Source: Dendrophyllia cribrosa (lineage: Eukaryota > Cnidaria > Anthozoa > Scleractinia > Dendrophylliidae). From it: 64,000 nt of DNA. Position numbers and translations under genes: made by a program. Of the stretch, positions 11,006-22,300 are shown one piece after another; the stretch's first letter is position 1, and each line of letters starts with the position of its first letter. The stretch spans positions 24,495,009 through 24,559,008 of the forward strand of contig JAJLRJ010000014.1 in assembly GCA_024195265.1 (NCBI GenBank), in the 5' to 3' direction. The notes under the pieces are model-generated. The model had not been told where the DNA came from. It saw only the letters and a list, made by a program, of their open reading frames with translations, and did no database searches.

Positions 11006-12020
11006 TTATGGAAAGCCAAAGTCTTGGTTCAAACCACTCGGCGCCAAAGTCTTGTAATTGAAAATGAACCGCATTTCTTCGCGTCTTCTCCTGATCTGGT
11101 CACCTAGATTCGCTTTAATCACCGCTACCATCATGTCGCTGGTGTTATGGTTTGGTCTCGTAAAATGTTCAGGCACTGGCAGCGCAACTTTCTTTTTGAT
11201 CACATCCAATCGGTGTTCACGGAAGCGGTCTCCAAGACGACGGCCCGTCTCTCCAATGTAGACAATTGCAGGGCATTTACGGCATGAAATGCAGTAGATC
11301 AATTGTGATGCACGTATAATGTCCCGAGATCTTGATGTGTCCATTTGTAGTTCTAATACTGTCACTGGAATTGATGAAAGGACAGGTACGGCAGTCACGT
11401 CGGTTGCATGGAAACGTACCCGCCTGACGTTGGAGATCTGACGGCAAACTGCTATGGACTAGCAAATCTTTTAGATTCTTTGCGTCGGAAAGCTTTTAGC
11501 GGCGGCTTGTTGAAAATAGCACTCGTGGTGTTGTCATCGCGTAAGATGGGATAGTTTCGCAGAAGGATGTTACAAACGTCGACGTTTTTGGGGTGGTATG
11601 TGATGACCAGAGGTGGGCGGTCGACGCCAGTGTCATTTCCGGGAGTGATGTCAAGTAGATTGTCTCTTCGTTTTGCTTCCGCTTGGACGCGTGCTCCTGT
11701 TATGAGGTCATGAGGATAGCCACGTGCCGCAAAATATGTCTCCATAGTTGTTGCTTTATTGTGAAAAGCATTGTCGTCACTGCAGATCTTTCGCAGCCGT
11801 AGAAACTGACTATACGGAATGGATGATTTACACTTTGATGGATGCGACGAGCTGAAGTCAAGATAAGAATGATTATCAGTGTCTTTGTAGTAAACAGATG
11901 TTGATATGCGGTTGTCGCGGGGAATCATATAGATGTCCAGGAAAGGGAGTTTATCAGCTGAGATAGACCATGCGTAGTCAATCTTGGGATGGCAGTTAGA
12001 GGCAAACTCGAGAAACTGCT
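11006..12020 (-). pseudogene. Penelope-like element with GIY-YIG domain (two frameshifts)
   Basis: In minus-strand order: the RT C-terminal half (LPFLDIYMIPRDNRISTSVY, ETYFAARGYPHDLI, PPLVITYHPKNVDVCNIL, NKPPLKAFRR), the linker LVHSSLPSDLQRQAGTFPCN with RDCRTCPFI, and the GIY-YIG endonuclease (QLIYCISCRKCPAIVYIGET, GRRLGDRFREHR, PSGLNQDFGFP-stop). The catalytic Tyr and Arg/Glu-region residues are readable. Frame changes occur at about 11475 and 11305. The RT palm is missing, replaced by low-complexity sequence (12025-12300). It belongs to a different PLE lineage from copy 2. Confidence 0.85.
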
Positions 12021-12024
12021 GTAA

Positions 12025-12300
12025 TTCCTGTTCACTGCACGAAAATATTTCTGCACGAAAAAAGGCAATTTGCGGCAATTTCTGCAATTTGCAATATTTG
12101 CAAATTGCAATATTGCAAATTTGAAATATTGCAATTTGCGGCAATTTCTGCACGAAAAAAGGCAATTTGCGGCAATTGACGTTTTGCGTCTTCAAATTTG
12201 AAAATTTTGCAGCCGTAGAAATTCTTTTGCAGCCGTAGAATTCTTTTGCGTCGGCAATTTGAAATATTTGCAATTTGAAATGTTTCTGCACGAAATACTG
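12025..12300. repeat. Low-complexity cryptic repeat (caatttgc units)
   Basis: Irregular repeats of 'ggcaatttgcggcaatttc' and 'ttgcaatattgc' fill the position where the RT palm of the adjacent PLE would be. No coding value. Confidence 0.7.
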
Positions 12301-12309
12301 TACGAAAAA

Positions 12310-12432
12310 AGGGAAAATATTTGGCTCGAGGTCATGGCGAACAGACCGAGCGCAGCAAGGTCCGTGCGCCATGACCGAGAGCCAAATATTTTCCCATCCG
12401 GCCCGACCTAACTCAGTCAATGAGTATTTTAT
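12310..12432. repeat. Hairpin plus right inverted-repeat arm
   Basis: The arms 'gggaaaatatttggctcgag' and 'gccaaatattttccc' enclose 'gtcatggcg...cgccatgac', a foldback of about 90 bp. The following 50 bp are the inverted partner of 10775-10822. Confidence 0.7.
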
Positions 12433-12860
12433 CATTTGACTAGAAAGTACAAGAATAGTTGTGCAGTGCGAGGTCACTTGAACTCGAGCGAGGCAGGACG
12501 GCTTTTTCCGGACCGGCTCATGTCAACCCGTACGCCTACCCGCTCACGTCACCTTGCGATTCTATTTTCTGTAGGATTGCGTCAGCGGGGCTTTACGGTC
12601 ATATTATAATTCGTTCTATTTTAATAGCACGAATTAGTTCCTTGTTGTCCGAAACCTGCCACAATCTTCCGCAGGTCAGGAGTATACCCGGTCTTTTATC
12701 TTCACTTATGAGCCAGATGTTCTTACCAATATAACTTCCTTTTATATTAAAATCCGGTTTGGTCCGCCACGAACAAGGACAATATAAAGGGGGTGGGAAT
12801 TGAATCTCTTTGCTAATGGCTTTTAAGCGCTTAAACGTTTTCTCTCAACGTAAAAGATTT

Positions 12861-12894
12861 GTAGATGTAGATGTAGATGTAGATGTAGATGTAG
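12861..12894 (+). repeat. (GTAGAT)n microsatellite
   Basis: About six perfect hexamers lie at the start of the block duplicated at 30620. Confidence 0.9.
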
Positions 12895-12996
12895 AATAGA
12901 ACGCGGCTAAAAATAAAAGCCTCAAGCTAATTTTTCCGCTTTCAATGCGCAAAAAAAAACGGCTCGTGGAAAACTTATCATATATAGTGCTAGCCC

Positions 12997-13031
12997 CTGA
13001 AGAAGCTTTGCTTTGCAAAGCCAAATATTGG
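12997..13031 (+). ncRNA. Hammerhead-core-like hairpin (PLE-associated)
   Basis: CTGAAGAA, stem GCTTTG/CAAAGC, then CAAATATTGG. This resembles the CUGANGA-stem-GAAA core layout of PLE-borne hammerhead motifs, but the GAAA is mutated here. It is the inverted counterpart of 15023-15057. Confidence 0.3.
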
Positions 13032-13516
13032 GCACTAATATATTCCACTTGTATTTTATTTTATTTGCTTCTGCTTCTGTTTGTCGTTTAGCTCCGTTTC
13101 GTTTGCTTCACTTCGGGGAAAACGTAGGGACTCGGGGGGGGGAGATTGTTTGGTCGAATTTTTAACAATCACGAAAAGAAGACGCAAAACGTCACTTCTC
13201 TGTGGAAATTGCCGCTATATTGAACAATTAAGAAAACATTACCTTGTAGTCACTCCGGCCATGAAAAAGTCTACGATTGTTTGACAAAACGCGTCGGAGA
13301 AAATGGATCAGTTTTCACGAAGTACGCCCAAAAACTGTTGAACAAGTTTTAAAAGCGGGGTTTTTTCCTTGTCCAAAGTCTAATTTTTTCTAAACTTTGT
13401 ATCCACGGTTTTATTATACTAATTAGTGTTTATGATTACATTTCGTCTGATTATTAAGATAAAGGGTCACTGTTTATAGCTAGCAAATTTGAAGGTTTCA
13501 AGTGAACTATTTTGTC

Positions 13517-14433
13517 CAGGGACCGTATTCACGAAAGCATCGTAAGTCCAAAGAGTCTCCTAAGATATAACTAAGGAGATAATTGGTATTCACGAAGACC
13601 TCCTATTTTAAGACATGTCATTTTTTTCTTCTAAACTTAGGACCTCCTTAATTTTTAAGACATGTCTTAACTAGTATTCACGAAGACCTCCTAACTTAAG
13701 ATATGTCTTAATTTTTCTCCTAAACTTAGGAGGTCAAAATTGATCTCCTAACTTATTAGAACATGTCTTGACGGGGGGTAAATTCGATTATTGACGAGTT
13801 GTACGTCGATTTTCAGCGTGATTATTGTGTATCACAATAGTTAATGATTAGATAAACATTTTAAAGCATTATATTGCTTTCCTAAGAAAAATTAAATATT
13901 TTCTAGCAATGTCAAACGACACGGTTAGTTACATATAGGCCTTTGTGTTATTAACGGGTTCCATATTTCTTTCTCATTGCAGAGTTATATTTCCGTTTTT
14001 CGTGAAAATAAACCCTTGTACAAGAAATATCGAAGAAGACCCTATTAAAATGATGATGGATTTGTTTGTTGCTTTCTCTACTGACCATGGAACGAAGATA
14101 TTATCAGTAAATTCGAGGTTATTGTAACAACAATTTACACAACACAACAATTTACACAATACAAAATACTCGCGATCATTCATGTAATTTTCATAACTTA
14201 TTATTCATAAGAGCGCGCCATATAAACTGTCTCTGATTGGTTTACTTTTACTAATCGATAACTGCCCGCGACCATTAAACTTAGGAGACTGCTAAGTTAC
14301 GCTTACCTTAGGATGGTCATAAGATATCGTTCGTGAATAGCACTTAGGACATATCTTAGGAAGCTTCTAAATTTTCTCTAAAGTTATATCTTAAGATATA
14401 TCTTAGGTAGGATTTCGTGAATGCGGCCCCAGA
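13517..14433. mobile_element. 917-bp foldback TIR element, copy 1
   Basis: The ends read GGGACCGTATTCACGAAAG and CGTGAATGCGGCCCC. The ends are packed with alternating 'agacatgtcttaa' and 'cctcctaa' subrepeats. The interior is shared with the inverted copy at 52931-53846. No transposase frame; probably non-autonomous. Confidence 0.75.
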
Positions 14434-14866
14434 GCGAATAGCTGTAGTTTTGGCAAAATTCACGAAGACATTAGGGGGCGCGGAAAGTTTACGGCAGAAA
14501 ATCTTTATAAAGCAGAATTTCTCTGATCTAATTGCATATTTGTGACTTACTTGCCAATAGAAGTTAACAGAAAAATTATAAGCGAAATCTATTTCCGGAG
14601 CACTGAAAAATCAATATGAGGATCTAAGGGAGACTGCGTCTTAAAAGCGGGTTTTTTTTCCTTGTCCAAAGTCTAATTTCGAAAATTCATTATTTTATCT
14701 TGAAGTCTGATTTCTTATTCCTCCTAGCCTCACCCGTGGCTTTTATTCTCCCTCAAATACTCCGAAAAATCAACCCCCCAAAAAAATCATAAACATAGCA
14801 TAGCATTGTTTGTATGGCTGTAGCGAATATTAATAAATTGATGATAAAATAAGCGAAACTAGATGA

Positions 14867-14902
14867 TGTTTCGATGTCATCGTATCCTGACATCATTTTC
14901 AA
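14867..14902 (-). ncRNA. Hammerhead-core-like hairpin
   Basis: The minus strand reads CTTGAAAAT, stem GATGTC/GACATC, then GAAAC. It lies at the outer border of the PLE end 14853-15452 and is repeated in inverted form near 15395-15440. Confidence 0.3.
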
Positions 14903-15022
14903 GTACAAAAATAAAAATAATTAACAGTATACTAACTTTGTGAAACAAAAGAAACGGAAAACTGATCACGGCAGAAAAACAGAAGCAGAAGCAAATAAAA
15001 TAAAAGTGGAATATAATAGTAC

Positions 15023-15057
15023 CCAATATTTCGCTTTGCAAAACAAAGCTTCTTCAG
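15023..15057 (-). ncRNA. Hammerhead-core-like hairpin downstream of a PLE endonuclease end
   Basis: The minus strand reads CTGAAGAA, stem GCTTTG/CAAAGC, GAAATATTGG. It lies 3' of the GIY-YIG C-terminus at 15190-15340, the place where PLE terminal repeats carry ribozyme motifs. Confidence 0.35.
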
Positions 15058-15189
15058 GGGCTAGCACAGCAAGTATAAACGATTACAACTGTAAAAACGT
15101 TATACAAGTGGTTTTGAACTGAATCTAAAGAATAATGATTGGTGAAGGGTTTGACGGGTGATAAACTAAACTGACTAATGATGAGAAAG

Positions 15190-15345
15190 TTAATGAAGTT
15201 CGTCGCGTCTGTTGATTCCAAGTGCTTTGTCTATGAGATATGTTTCACGCGCTTTTCGTACAGAGTCTCTGCTTTTACGTATTAATTCCAGTGGTATAAG
15301 TTGCACATCTGGTCTGGAAACCAAGATCCGGCCATTCTCAACGGT
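15190..15345 (-). pseudogene. PLE endonuclease C-terminal fragment
   Basis: The minus strand reads PDVQLIPLELIRKSRDSVRK then ARETYLIDKALGINRRDEL, resembling the 'E..lI..k.l.plGiN.RDe' tail of PLE GIY-YIG proteins. It is truncated at the 5' end. Flanking inverted copies at 14853-14912 and 15389-15452 suggest the borders of the insertion. Confidence 0.55.
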
Positions 15346-15606
15346 TTGTTGCAGTGATTGTGCATTCTATGTTTCTTTTTCTACTAATTTTGTACTTGAA
15401 AATTTTGTCAGGATAACATCGAAACTTCGTCTAGTCTCGCTTATACGGGGCAAAATATGTAAATTTTCACTCGGTCGATCGGCCGTAAGGAAGGGGAGGG
15501 TAAGGAGTTAGACGCAGGGGGGTTGGGAGAGGGTCAGTGGAACAAAACGCACAGGAGAGGGGAGGGTTAAAAGGTTGTTTCTCATTCACTAGTTCATATA
15601 GACTGG

Positions 15607-15728
15607 TCATTCTAGACCCCAGAGCCGCTTGGCCCTCTTAACCGCCGGAGCCTGAGTACGAGGACCACGGCCCTCGTACTCAGGCTCCGGCGGTTAAGAG
15701 GGCCAAGCGGCTCTAGGGACGAGAATGA
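15607..15728. mobile_element. 122-bp near-perfect hairpin MITE, 8-bp target duplication
   Basis: The two halves are almost exact reverse complements (agccgcttggccctcttaac and its complement) around a tiny loop at 'gaggaccacggccctc'. TAGACTGG flanks it at 15599-15606 and 15729-15736. The same insertion with the same target duplication is at 32370-32491, so it pre-dates the segmental duplication. Confidence 0.85.
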
Positions 15729-15739
15729 TAGACTGGTGT

Positions 15740-17590
15740 AAAAATGGTATTTAACCAGATCCCCCTTAAATTATTAGTAGCTATTTTCCTAGTCAATATT
15801 ATACAGTAAAAGAAGAGAATTTCGAATTGTTTTCACAGTGGACTTTAATGAGTAAATTAAAAAGTAACACGCGACTACATAAATGTTAAAACGATTTGAT
15901 AAAAACTGAGCAAGGCTGGACGGAAACGACTATACGTACGGAAACGACTATATTTGTAAAATATCCAATATTTCGAAAGGCACAGCCTTTCTTTTTCAGG
16001 ATCTTACAGATAATGACTCGTAAGGAAAAAACAATACGTAGAAGAAACCAAACTACTACTTAAAGATCGCTTCTGACGAACATGGTAGACCAGTTGACAA
16101 ACAAACTAACATCTCTAAACATACTGCAGTCTCAGAACAGTTTTTATCAAATCGTTTCATTATTTTATAGCTGATTAGATCCTTTACCACAGGATCCGGT
16201 GCTTCTATTTCGCCGGTTACGGTGGTCCGTTGCAAATTACAGTTACTTGTTTACATAAATGTTGTTAGTGGCGTACATAGAGTGTTTTATCATTCATTGT
16301 TATGCTCTCTTTCCACCATTATTCCTGTGCTTCCTAAAAATCGAACAAATCAAATGGTTAGCAGCCAGAACAGTATTTCCTTCCACTAGAAAGATTTTCA
16401 TATAACTGAAAACTTACTTTTAGTTTTGTTTATGCCACTTGATATACTCCTTTATTCCTCTCAAGTTCGCGAGAACATAAAGGCGAGTACAGTGAATGAG
16501 ACCACGAATTTCGAAAACGAGAGCTAAAAAAATATATAAAAAAAGACACGAACACATTACTCAGCCCTCGTGGAGAATATCGAAGACTTGTCGTGCTACA
16601 TTGTATTTTGATTAAGTAATGATCCGCATAAGAAGGATAGTGCTGAACGGTAATGCACGATGGAATGTCAACTTTTTTCATTGTTACAACTAGTGATCTC
16701 ATTGGTCTAGACTCAAAAACCGCTAAAAAGTTACGGTTGAAGGTGCATTAACTATGTCGCGAGGTTTCGCCTAATTTTAGTGACTTTAATTTACACTTTT
16801 ATCTGTCAAAATTCTTTTGTTCGCTGATACGAAACAGGACGCGAAACACACAAGAGATATTGCTTGTTTTGATTTAAGTCCAACAATTTCCCAAGCGAAA
16901 CAAAATCAGAAAAATGTTAGGTTTGTCTGTGGCGGTAAAGAAGTACAAAGCGAAGACTCTGGTACCATGTTAATATACTGAAATGTACTAGTTTAGCCAA
17001 CAGAGAAGAAGAACCTTCGTCCATGACATTCCATGGTCAACTGATTTCTATCGCTGCTCGTACATATTGAGATATTTAGCCGTACGATTTCAGAATTGCA
17101 AAATTAACCAGGCTAAAATCAAGACAAATACATTATTTACATATGTGAAAAATCTTAGACCATTTTTTGAACACAGCACCGCAGGATTGAATGGATTCGA
17201 CGATGATGGCATAAACTTGAAAAACAGTCAGACATTGTAGCTTGCGTGACACCTCGCGACCTAGCGCCTTTAAGTCTAATTTTTTTGAGGTTTCAAGTAT
17301 TTTGAGACCCAATCGCACAACATGCAATTTTTCAAAGATATTGTATTTGGGAAACTTCATCAAAGAAGCAAAATTATGAGCTATTGTCTTCTGCTATTCT
17401 GATTGGTTAAGCACGAACATTTCCTAAAATATATTTGACGCAAATGGATTTTCTGTATTTTTATAGTGAAAGATAATTATAAACCATCATCCCCTCCTCT
17501 ATTCTTGAAATCAAAGATATTCTATGTGGGAAAGAGGCGATGTCGCAGAACAATGAAGTTTACTATAGTTCTTATGTGAAGCATTACTTA
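15740..17590. other. No confirmed gene; duplicated and inverted-duplicated blocks
   Basis: The part to about 16400 belongs to the segment shared with 32490-32790. About 17260-17600 is an inverted copy of 30280-30600. A stretch with an acceptor-like TTTTTAG near 16334 (minus) followed by a short frame is conserved at about 32720 and is discussed as a possible tail exon. Confidence 0.4.
15965..15999 (-). ncRNA. Hammerhead-core-like hairpin
   Basis: The minus strand reads CTGAAAAAG, stem AAAGG/CCTTT with loop CTGTG, then CGAAATATTGG. The layout matches the hairpin at 15023-15057. Confidence 0.3.
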
Positions 17591-17591
17591 A

Positions 17592-18602
17592 CCCATTCAC
17601 ACCTGAACCGCCCGCAACCGCCCGTACAAGACTCCACTGCTTTAAAAAATTGTAACTTTCTCAATCGTGCGAACATTGCCTTAACTAGCAGTTGTGAGCA
17701 TTGACTAGAAAGTCTTTCAAATTGAGATACCCAATAAACACAAAAAAGTCAGCGATTTTTGCAGAATATCAGCGTTTGAATTTGGACAATAACAAAAATT
17801 ACCGTTTTTAACGTCATAGAAAAACAACAAAAATCACGTTTTTGCCTTTAGTTTTTTTTATTCAAATCATCATGGCAAACCCAAAAATCAACATTCACAG
17901 CAAAATTCAGTCCTAGTCCTAGCTTAGCAGTGAATTTTTTTGCTCTTATTCGTTGCTCGGGCCGAGCTCTAGCCTCTCGTTCTAATGCATACTGACCTTG
18001 CCTCAATTTTCAATATCACCACCGCACTGCATGCTGGGAAATGGCCAAGAATTTTGACAGCGTTCGTTTCTTTCCGCACACATTTCATATTTATACTAAG
18101 TCCACAGCCACTCCGACCCACCGCCGAAATTTCGCGCTTGTTGTGTTCTCCTGTGGTCGCAACTTCCAAAATATGCCGCGGTAGGTCGAGAAATTCATCC
18201 AGAGTCGAGTCCCAAAGCTGCTTCGTTTCCAGGCGGCCATTTTTCCAGTTCAACGAGCAACGAGCCAAATTCGTAAACGAAGTACAACAACTAACTCGCT
18301 TCATTGAGAAGTGGACTCTGAACTACCTCCAAGCTTAATGATGCTCACCAGGCAGCTACTAAAGATGAAAAATGGCTGTGAACTTACCAAAAATCGTAGA
18401 TAAATCATATTGGACCCTTTATTGCAAATCAAGCAAGCAAAATGAGATCGTCACAATGACGTTTCCAGTAAACTCGAGCCTTCAGTGTTTTAGAACAGCA
18501 GCACTTTCAATGGTAACTCCAAATATGCAGTCACGAAATCCTATGGGGCGTGTGTATGCAGAAAATCACTCAAAAACGTAAAAATCCTCAGGTGTGAATG
18601 GG
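17592..18602. mobile_element. 1.0-kb TTAA-flanked TIR element (piggyBac-like)
   Basis: The termini are CCCATTCACACCTGA and TCAGGTGTGAATGGG with TTAA on both outer sides (17588-17591, 18603-18606). A CCC start and TTAA target are piggyBac features. The internal open frame 17985-18338 has no recognised transposase motif, so this is probably a non-autonomous copy. Confidence 0.7.
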
Positions 18603-18723
18603 TTAAATGATAAGAATCCGAAGCTTGCGGAATGATTGTCTCGTTCCCCCCACCCCCTCCACCTCCGGGTTTCGGATATAAAAGTGAGAAGGAAGTACAA
18701 ATGAAGATATAATTTTAATACCC

Positions 18724-18756
<33 letters not shown>

Positions 18757-18878
18757 ACTTTACTATGGCAAAAGCGCAAGATCTCCCTTCTCCATACCCC
18801 AAAACCTTTTTTTCGGTCAATTAAAAAGCTGCGCTCCCATTTGGGTACGTTCATTGAAGAAACGTACGTACTAAAATG

Positions 18879-19205
18879 CCCGAGGGTGGGGGACTTCCAT
18901 ATAAAAATGACGGGGGTGCTCGTCGGAAATTTTCGAAAAACACCCTAAAAGGTACCAGAATCTTGTTTGATGGGCGTGGCTCAAAATAATTTTTACCCCT
19001 AAGAGGTACCAATTCTAAAACAACACATGTCATATTCTGTCATATTTTTTCGGCTCATACCCTAAAAGGTACCGCGATAATTCTAACGGTAGTCATTTCA
19101 GATTTTAGTACCCTAAGCGGTACCAATCTACAAATTTTGACCCCTAAAAGGTACGACGAGCACCCCCGTCATTTTTATATGGGAGTCCCCCCCCCCCCCC
19201 TCGAG
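18879..19205. mobile_element. 327-bp poly(C)-tipped TIR element, 8-bp target duplication
   Basis: The ends CCCGAGGGTGGGGGACT and AGTCCCC(C)nTCGAG enclose paired blocks 'atataaaaatgacgggggtg'. CTAAAATG flanks both sides (18871-18878, 19206-19213). The paralogous site at about 33525 reads through without it. Confidence 0.8.
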
Positions 19206-19241
19206 CTAAAATGATGAAATGAAATAATCTCATAGTCCTAC

Positions 19242-19315
19242 CTGAGATAACTGCACCAGTCCTTTGCTGTTCATGGCGGATGAATGGCTTGGAATCGAGG
19301 TTACAGTTTTAGAAA
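19242..19315 (-). CDS. Copy A exon 5, linker
   Basis: The acceptor TTATCTGTTTTAG leads into SKTVTSIPSHSSAMNSKGLV then QLSQ and the donor CAG|GTAGGA. The split Val codon joins exon 4 in frame. It is conserved at 33557-33630 with one Leu/Pro change. Without splicing it stops after VGL. Confidence 0.6.
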
Positions 19316-22300
19316 CTAAAACAGATAAGAAATTATTATATCATAATGACGTAGTAAAGGATTTGGAAGAAATTCAATAAATTTTAGTGGCTTGATTTCT
19401 CAAGCTAAAGCCTGGTTTCCATATGATCGTCCGGATCGTCCCGATCGTTCCAGTCGTTTCAAAAAATTTTTGAGGCGATCGGGACGATTGGGACGATTGA
19501 GGCGATCGCTGGTTTCCAAATGATCGCCTCGATCGTCCCAAAGAGTGGGAGCTCACGGTCGTTAGCAAAATTCCTGGGCCCGATAACAGAACTTTGGCGC
19601 GAGATTCGCAAACAAAATGGCGGATGTTAATCGTTGCGTGCTATCTGCCAATTCTTTCAATTTTACGCCGTATAAGGTATCGGCTATATGCGATCCGAAT
19701 GTTTTTATATTTCCTTTCGGCTTCAGCGGCGTCCAAGTCAAATTTTTCGCCGATTTTCCTCCGGCAATTCAATTTTGTATAATTGTTTTTGTACTCTTTC
19801 GAAAATTTGCTATACAGGCACTCGTATTTTTGTACCTCTCCCATAAATAGTAAAGGGTTTGGTCAAAATTCGCTTACTCCAAGGCATTCTTCGCTCGAAA
19901 GTGCGAAAACTGGTGACGAGAATGATCACCTCTCGGCGATGGCGACTGGGACGATCTGGACGATCATATGGAAACCAAGCTTAAGGGGGTAACAAGGATC
20001 AAAACAACTCATAAATGTTATTAGAGAAGAAAAAGGGTCTGATCTGAGTGAATGAATGTAGCCTGTGAACAGACCGTCTGGTTGAAGATAGGGCCTTTCT
20101 ATCGATCGCTCTGTTCCCAACCATAAGGCCTATTGACAGGTTAATGTAGGAAAGAAATCTTGGAAGCAAGAACGAACGAACACATGACTGATTGACTAAC
20201 TGCTCGGTCGCTGAGCTGACTGACGTACAGAACGAAGGAACGCAGAAGAAACGAATGAACAGACGGATGTATGGATGGATAACTTTAGATAGCATAAAAT
20301 CAACATTTACTTTGTGCACGTTGTGCAATCGCAAAATCGCAGTTGTGCAACATACATCTTCTTTGCCTGTTTAAATTACACTCTGATCGTCCGTCTGACG
20401 ATAATATGAAGGATGCAAATTTTGTGCTTATGTAAAGCGGGTTAGTTTGTGATGAGTTAGCTGGGCTGGTGACCATGTTAAATGATGGTATTCTCGGAGA
20501 GGTAAGAGGAGATACAAACCTGTTTTTAATGTAAATGTTTTGCTGACCAAATATCCAGCTTCTTGAAATGCATAGCAAGTAAAAACGCCTTCATCTTCCT
20601 TCGCGACGTCTATGATTTCAAGATTACCCACCAGGCCATCACCTCCATAGTTTTCAAAGAAGAACGTAAAGCGCCCGCATTCTCTTATTGTGACACCGGC
20701 CTTGCGGAAAATTGCTGCCTCGGCGTTGTTTATTTTGCAAGTCAAGTTAACCTTACTTCCAATGTAGGCCGACTTGTTTTCCTGAAGTTCGAAGCTTTCG
20801 ATGACAGGCCGACTTGAACGTTTAACTGAAACAAAAAGGAAAGAAGTTAGATCCATAGTACTGTTACGTTACGTTGTTGTTGTTTCGGAACCCTCCTTTT
20901 CGAGAGAGATTAATAAGATTTAAGGTGGCTCATAACAGTTTTCGGCTTTGTGACTGTAGAAACTTTGAAAAATTATAACAAAATATCAGGCCAAGGTCAT
21001 AATTAAATTATGGTAAAATTAAAATGTTCATTTAGTTGTTGACCAAAGGGACTGTTATTTCGTCATTGATGGTTACCATGGTAACGATATGTGGGGATCA
21101 TTCAGACCTACTATTTAGCTTTTGAGGCTTATAACTAAAAAATTAACCCGGTGAACCCCATTTTTTTAACGTGAAAACTTTTGGCACTAAAAGAGGAAAA
21201 TGTAAAATTTATTTTAAAAAAATTCCTTGCAGCAGATTTTTTATAAACGTAAAAAAAGACAATTTGTGAGTGGTGAAAAATTCCTTCCACAGAATTTTTT
21301 TAATTTTTGTCTGATTTTTCCTCTTAATAAGGAAAAAATATTGAAACAATAAAAAATGGGGTTCACCAGGCTTGTTCACTCGTGTTAGCCTTCGTGAGTT
21401 TCACAATATCCACGCGTGAACTCGCGCAATTCAAAATCTGGATTGTACAAGATCAACATTTACTCATGCTCAGTCAGGATTACCGCTGACCTTTGCGTGT
21501 ACACGCGCGGACACCTAAAGACCACATTGTGCGATCGAGCGGCCCGATCAAGCAAACGTTTTTGCTTTCTTACCGTGGATTTAGTAAGGAAGCTTTTACG
21601 CCTTTTACTCTTTTATGGAACTTCAGAACTTACCATTAGGTTTCCTCATAATGCTTTTTTAGAAGGCGGAATGGTGAGCTTTATTATGTTGAATTTTTGC
21701 ATCGCATTCGCTCTTATTATTCACGGTTGTTTTCTTCTTTAGTGCTAAAACATGTCAGGAAGTATTCTTTTTGTTCATGTGTTCATAATATTAAAATTGA
21801 CGGTGGATTAATCACAACGCAGACTTTTTTTTTACCAAAAGTTGAGTAAGTTTTACGAAGATCATCGTAATTGAAATCACTGCCAGCGACGTTTTGAGGC
21901 ATGGATTTTTTATCGGGTTTCGTCGCTTGAGTTGAACGACTTGTTGCTGAATACGAGGGAAAAAACACACGGCGATATAATTAGCTCACTTGCTCGCGAT
22001 CGATAGCTTGATGTTTTGTTGACTACAATTAACTTTGAAGTCTAGTCCTAGGTTTGATTTGTTCGCAAAGTGACAGTAATTAAGTTTTTTTGTCCACATA
22101 AATCACGAATGTTTCATTCTTTGTGGCGTCTGAATTGAGCAGGCATACGTTGGAGACTTGCTGCATGGGAATCGGCTATTGCATAAAATTTTTGTACCCT
22201 CCGGGTTGAGGAACAGTGGATTTCTTCAGGATTCGCAGCACATTTTGATGGAATTTTTTAGGGGGTCATGTGTAAATATGAGGATATTAAATGCAATAGC

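Larger units (their letters stand above)
12850..16400. repeat. Segmental duplicate of about 30620-32790
   Basis: Matching blocks: 13040-13340 with 30900-31000 and 31617-31860; 14640-14930 with 31865-32150; 15400-15900 with 32160-32650; 16270-16400 with 32650-32785. Insertions specific to this copy are the TIR element at 13517-14433 and a PLE end at about 14853-15452. The other copy has LINE tails instead. Confidence 0.7.
18607..20300. repeat. Segmental duplicate of about 32795-34030
   Basis: Flanks and poly(C) tract at 18620-18850, the linker exon at 19242-19315, and 19985-20300 all have close matches at 32795-33000, 33557-33630 and 33720-34020. This copy has insertions at 18879-19205 and 19411-19977; the other has a LINE tail at about 33005-33478. 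Confidence 0.8.

Noticed and set aside
17985..18338. 117-codon frame inside the TTAA element as a transposase
   Set aside because: No transposase motif, low-complexity composition, and both strands are open over the same stretch.
18566..18854. Gly-rich proteins across the poly(C) tract
   Set aside because: The Gly run is only the homopolymer in translation.
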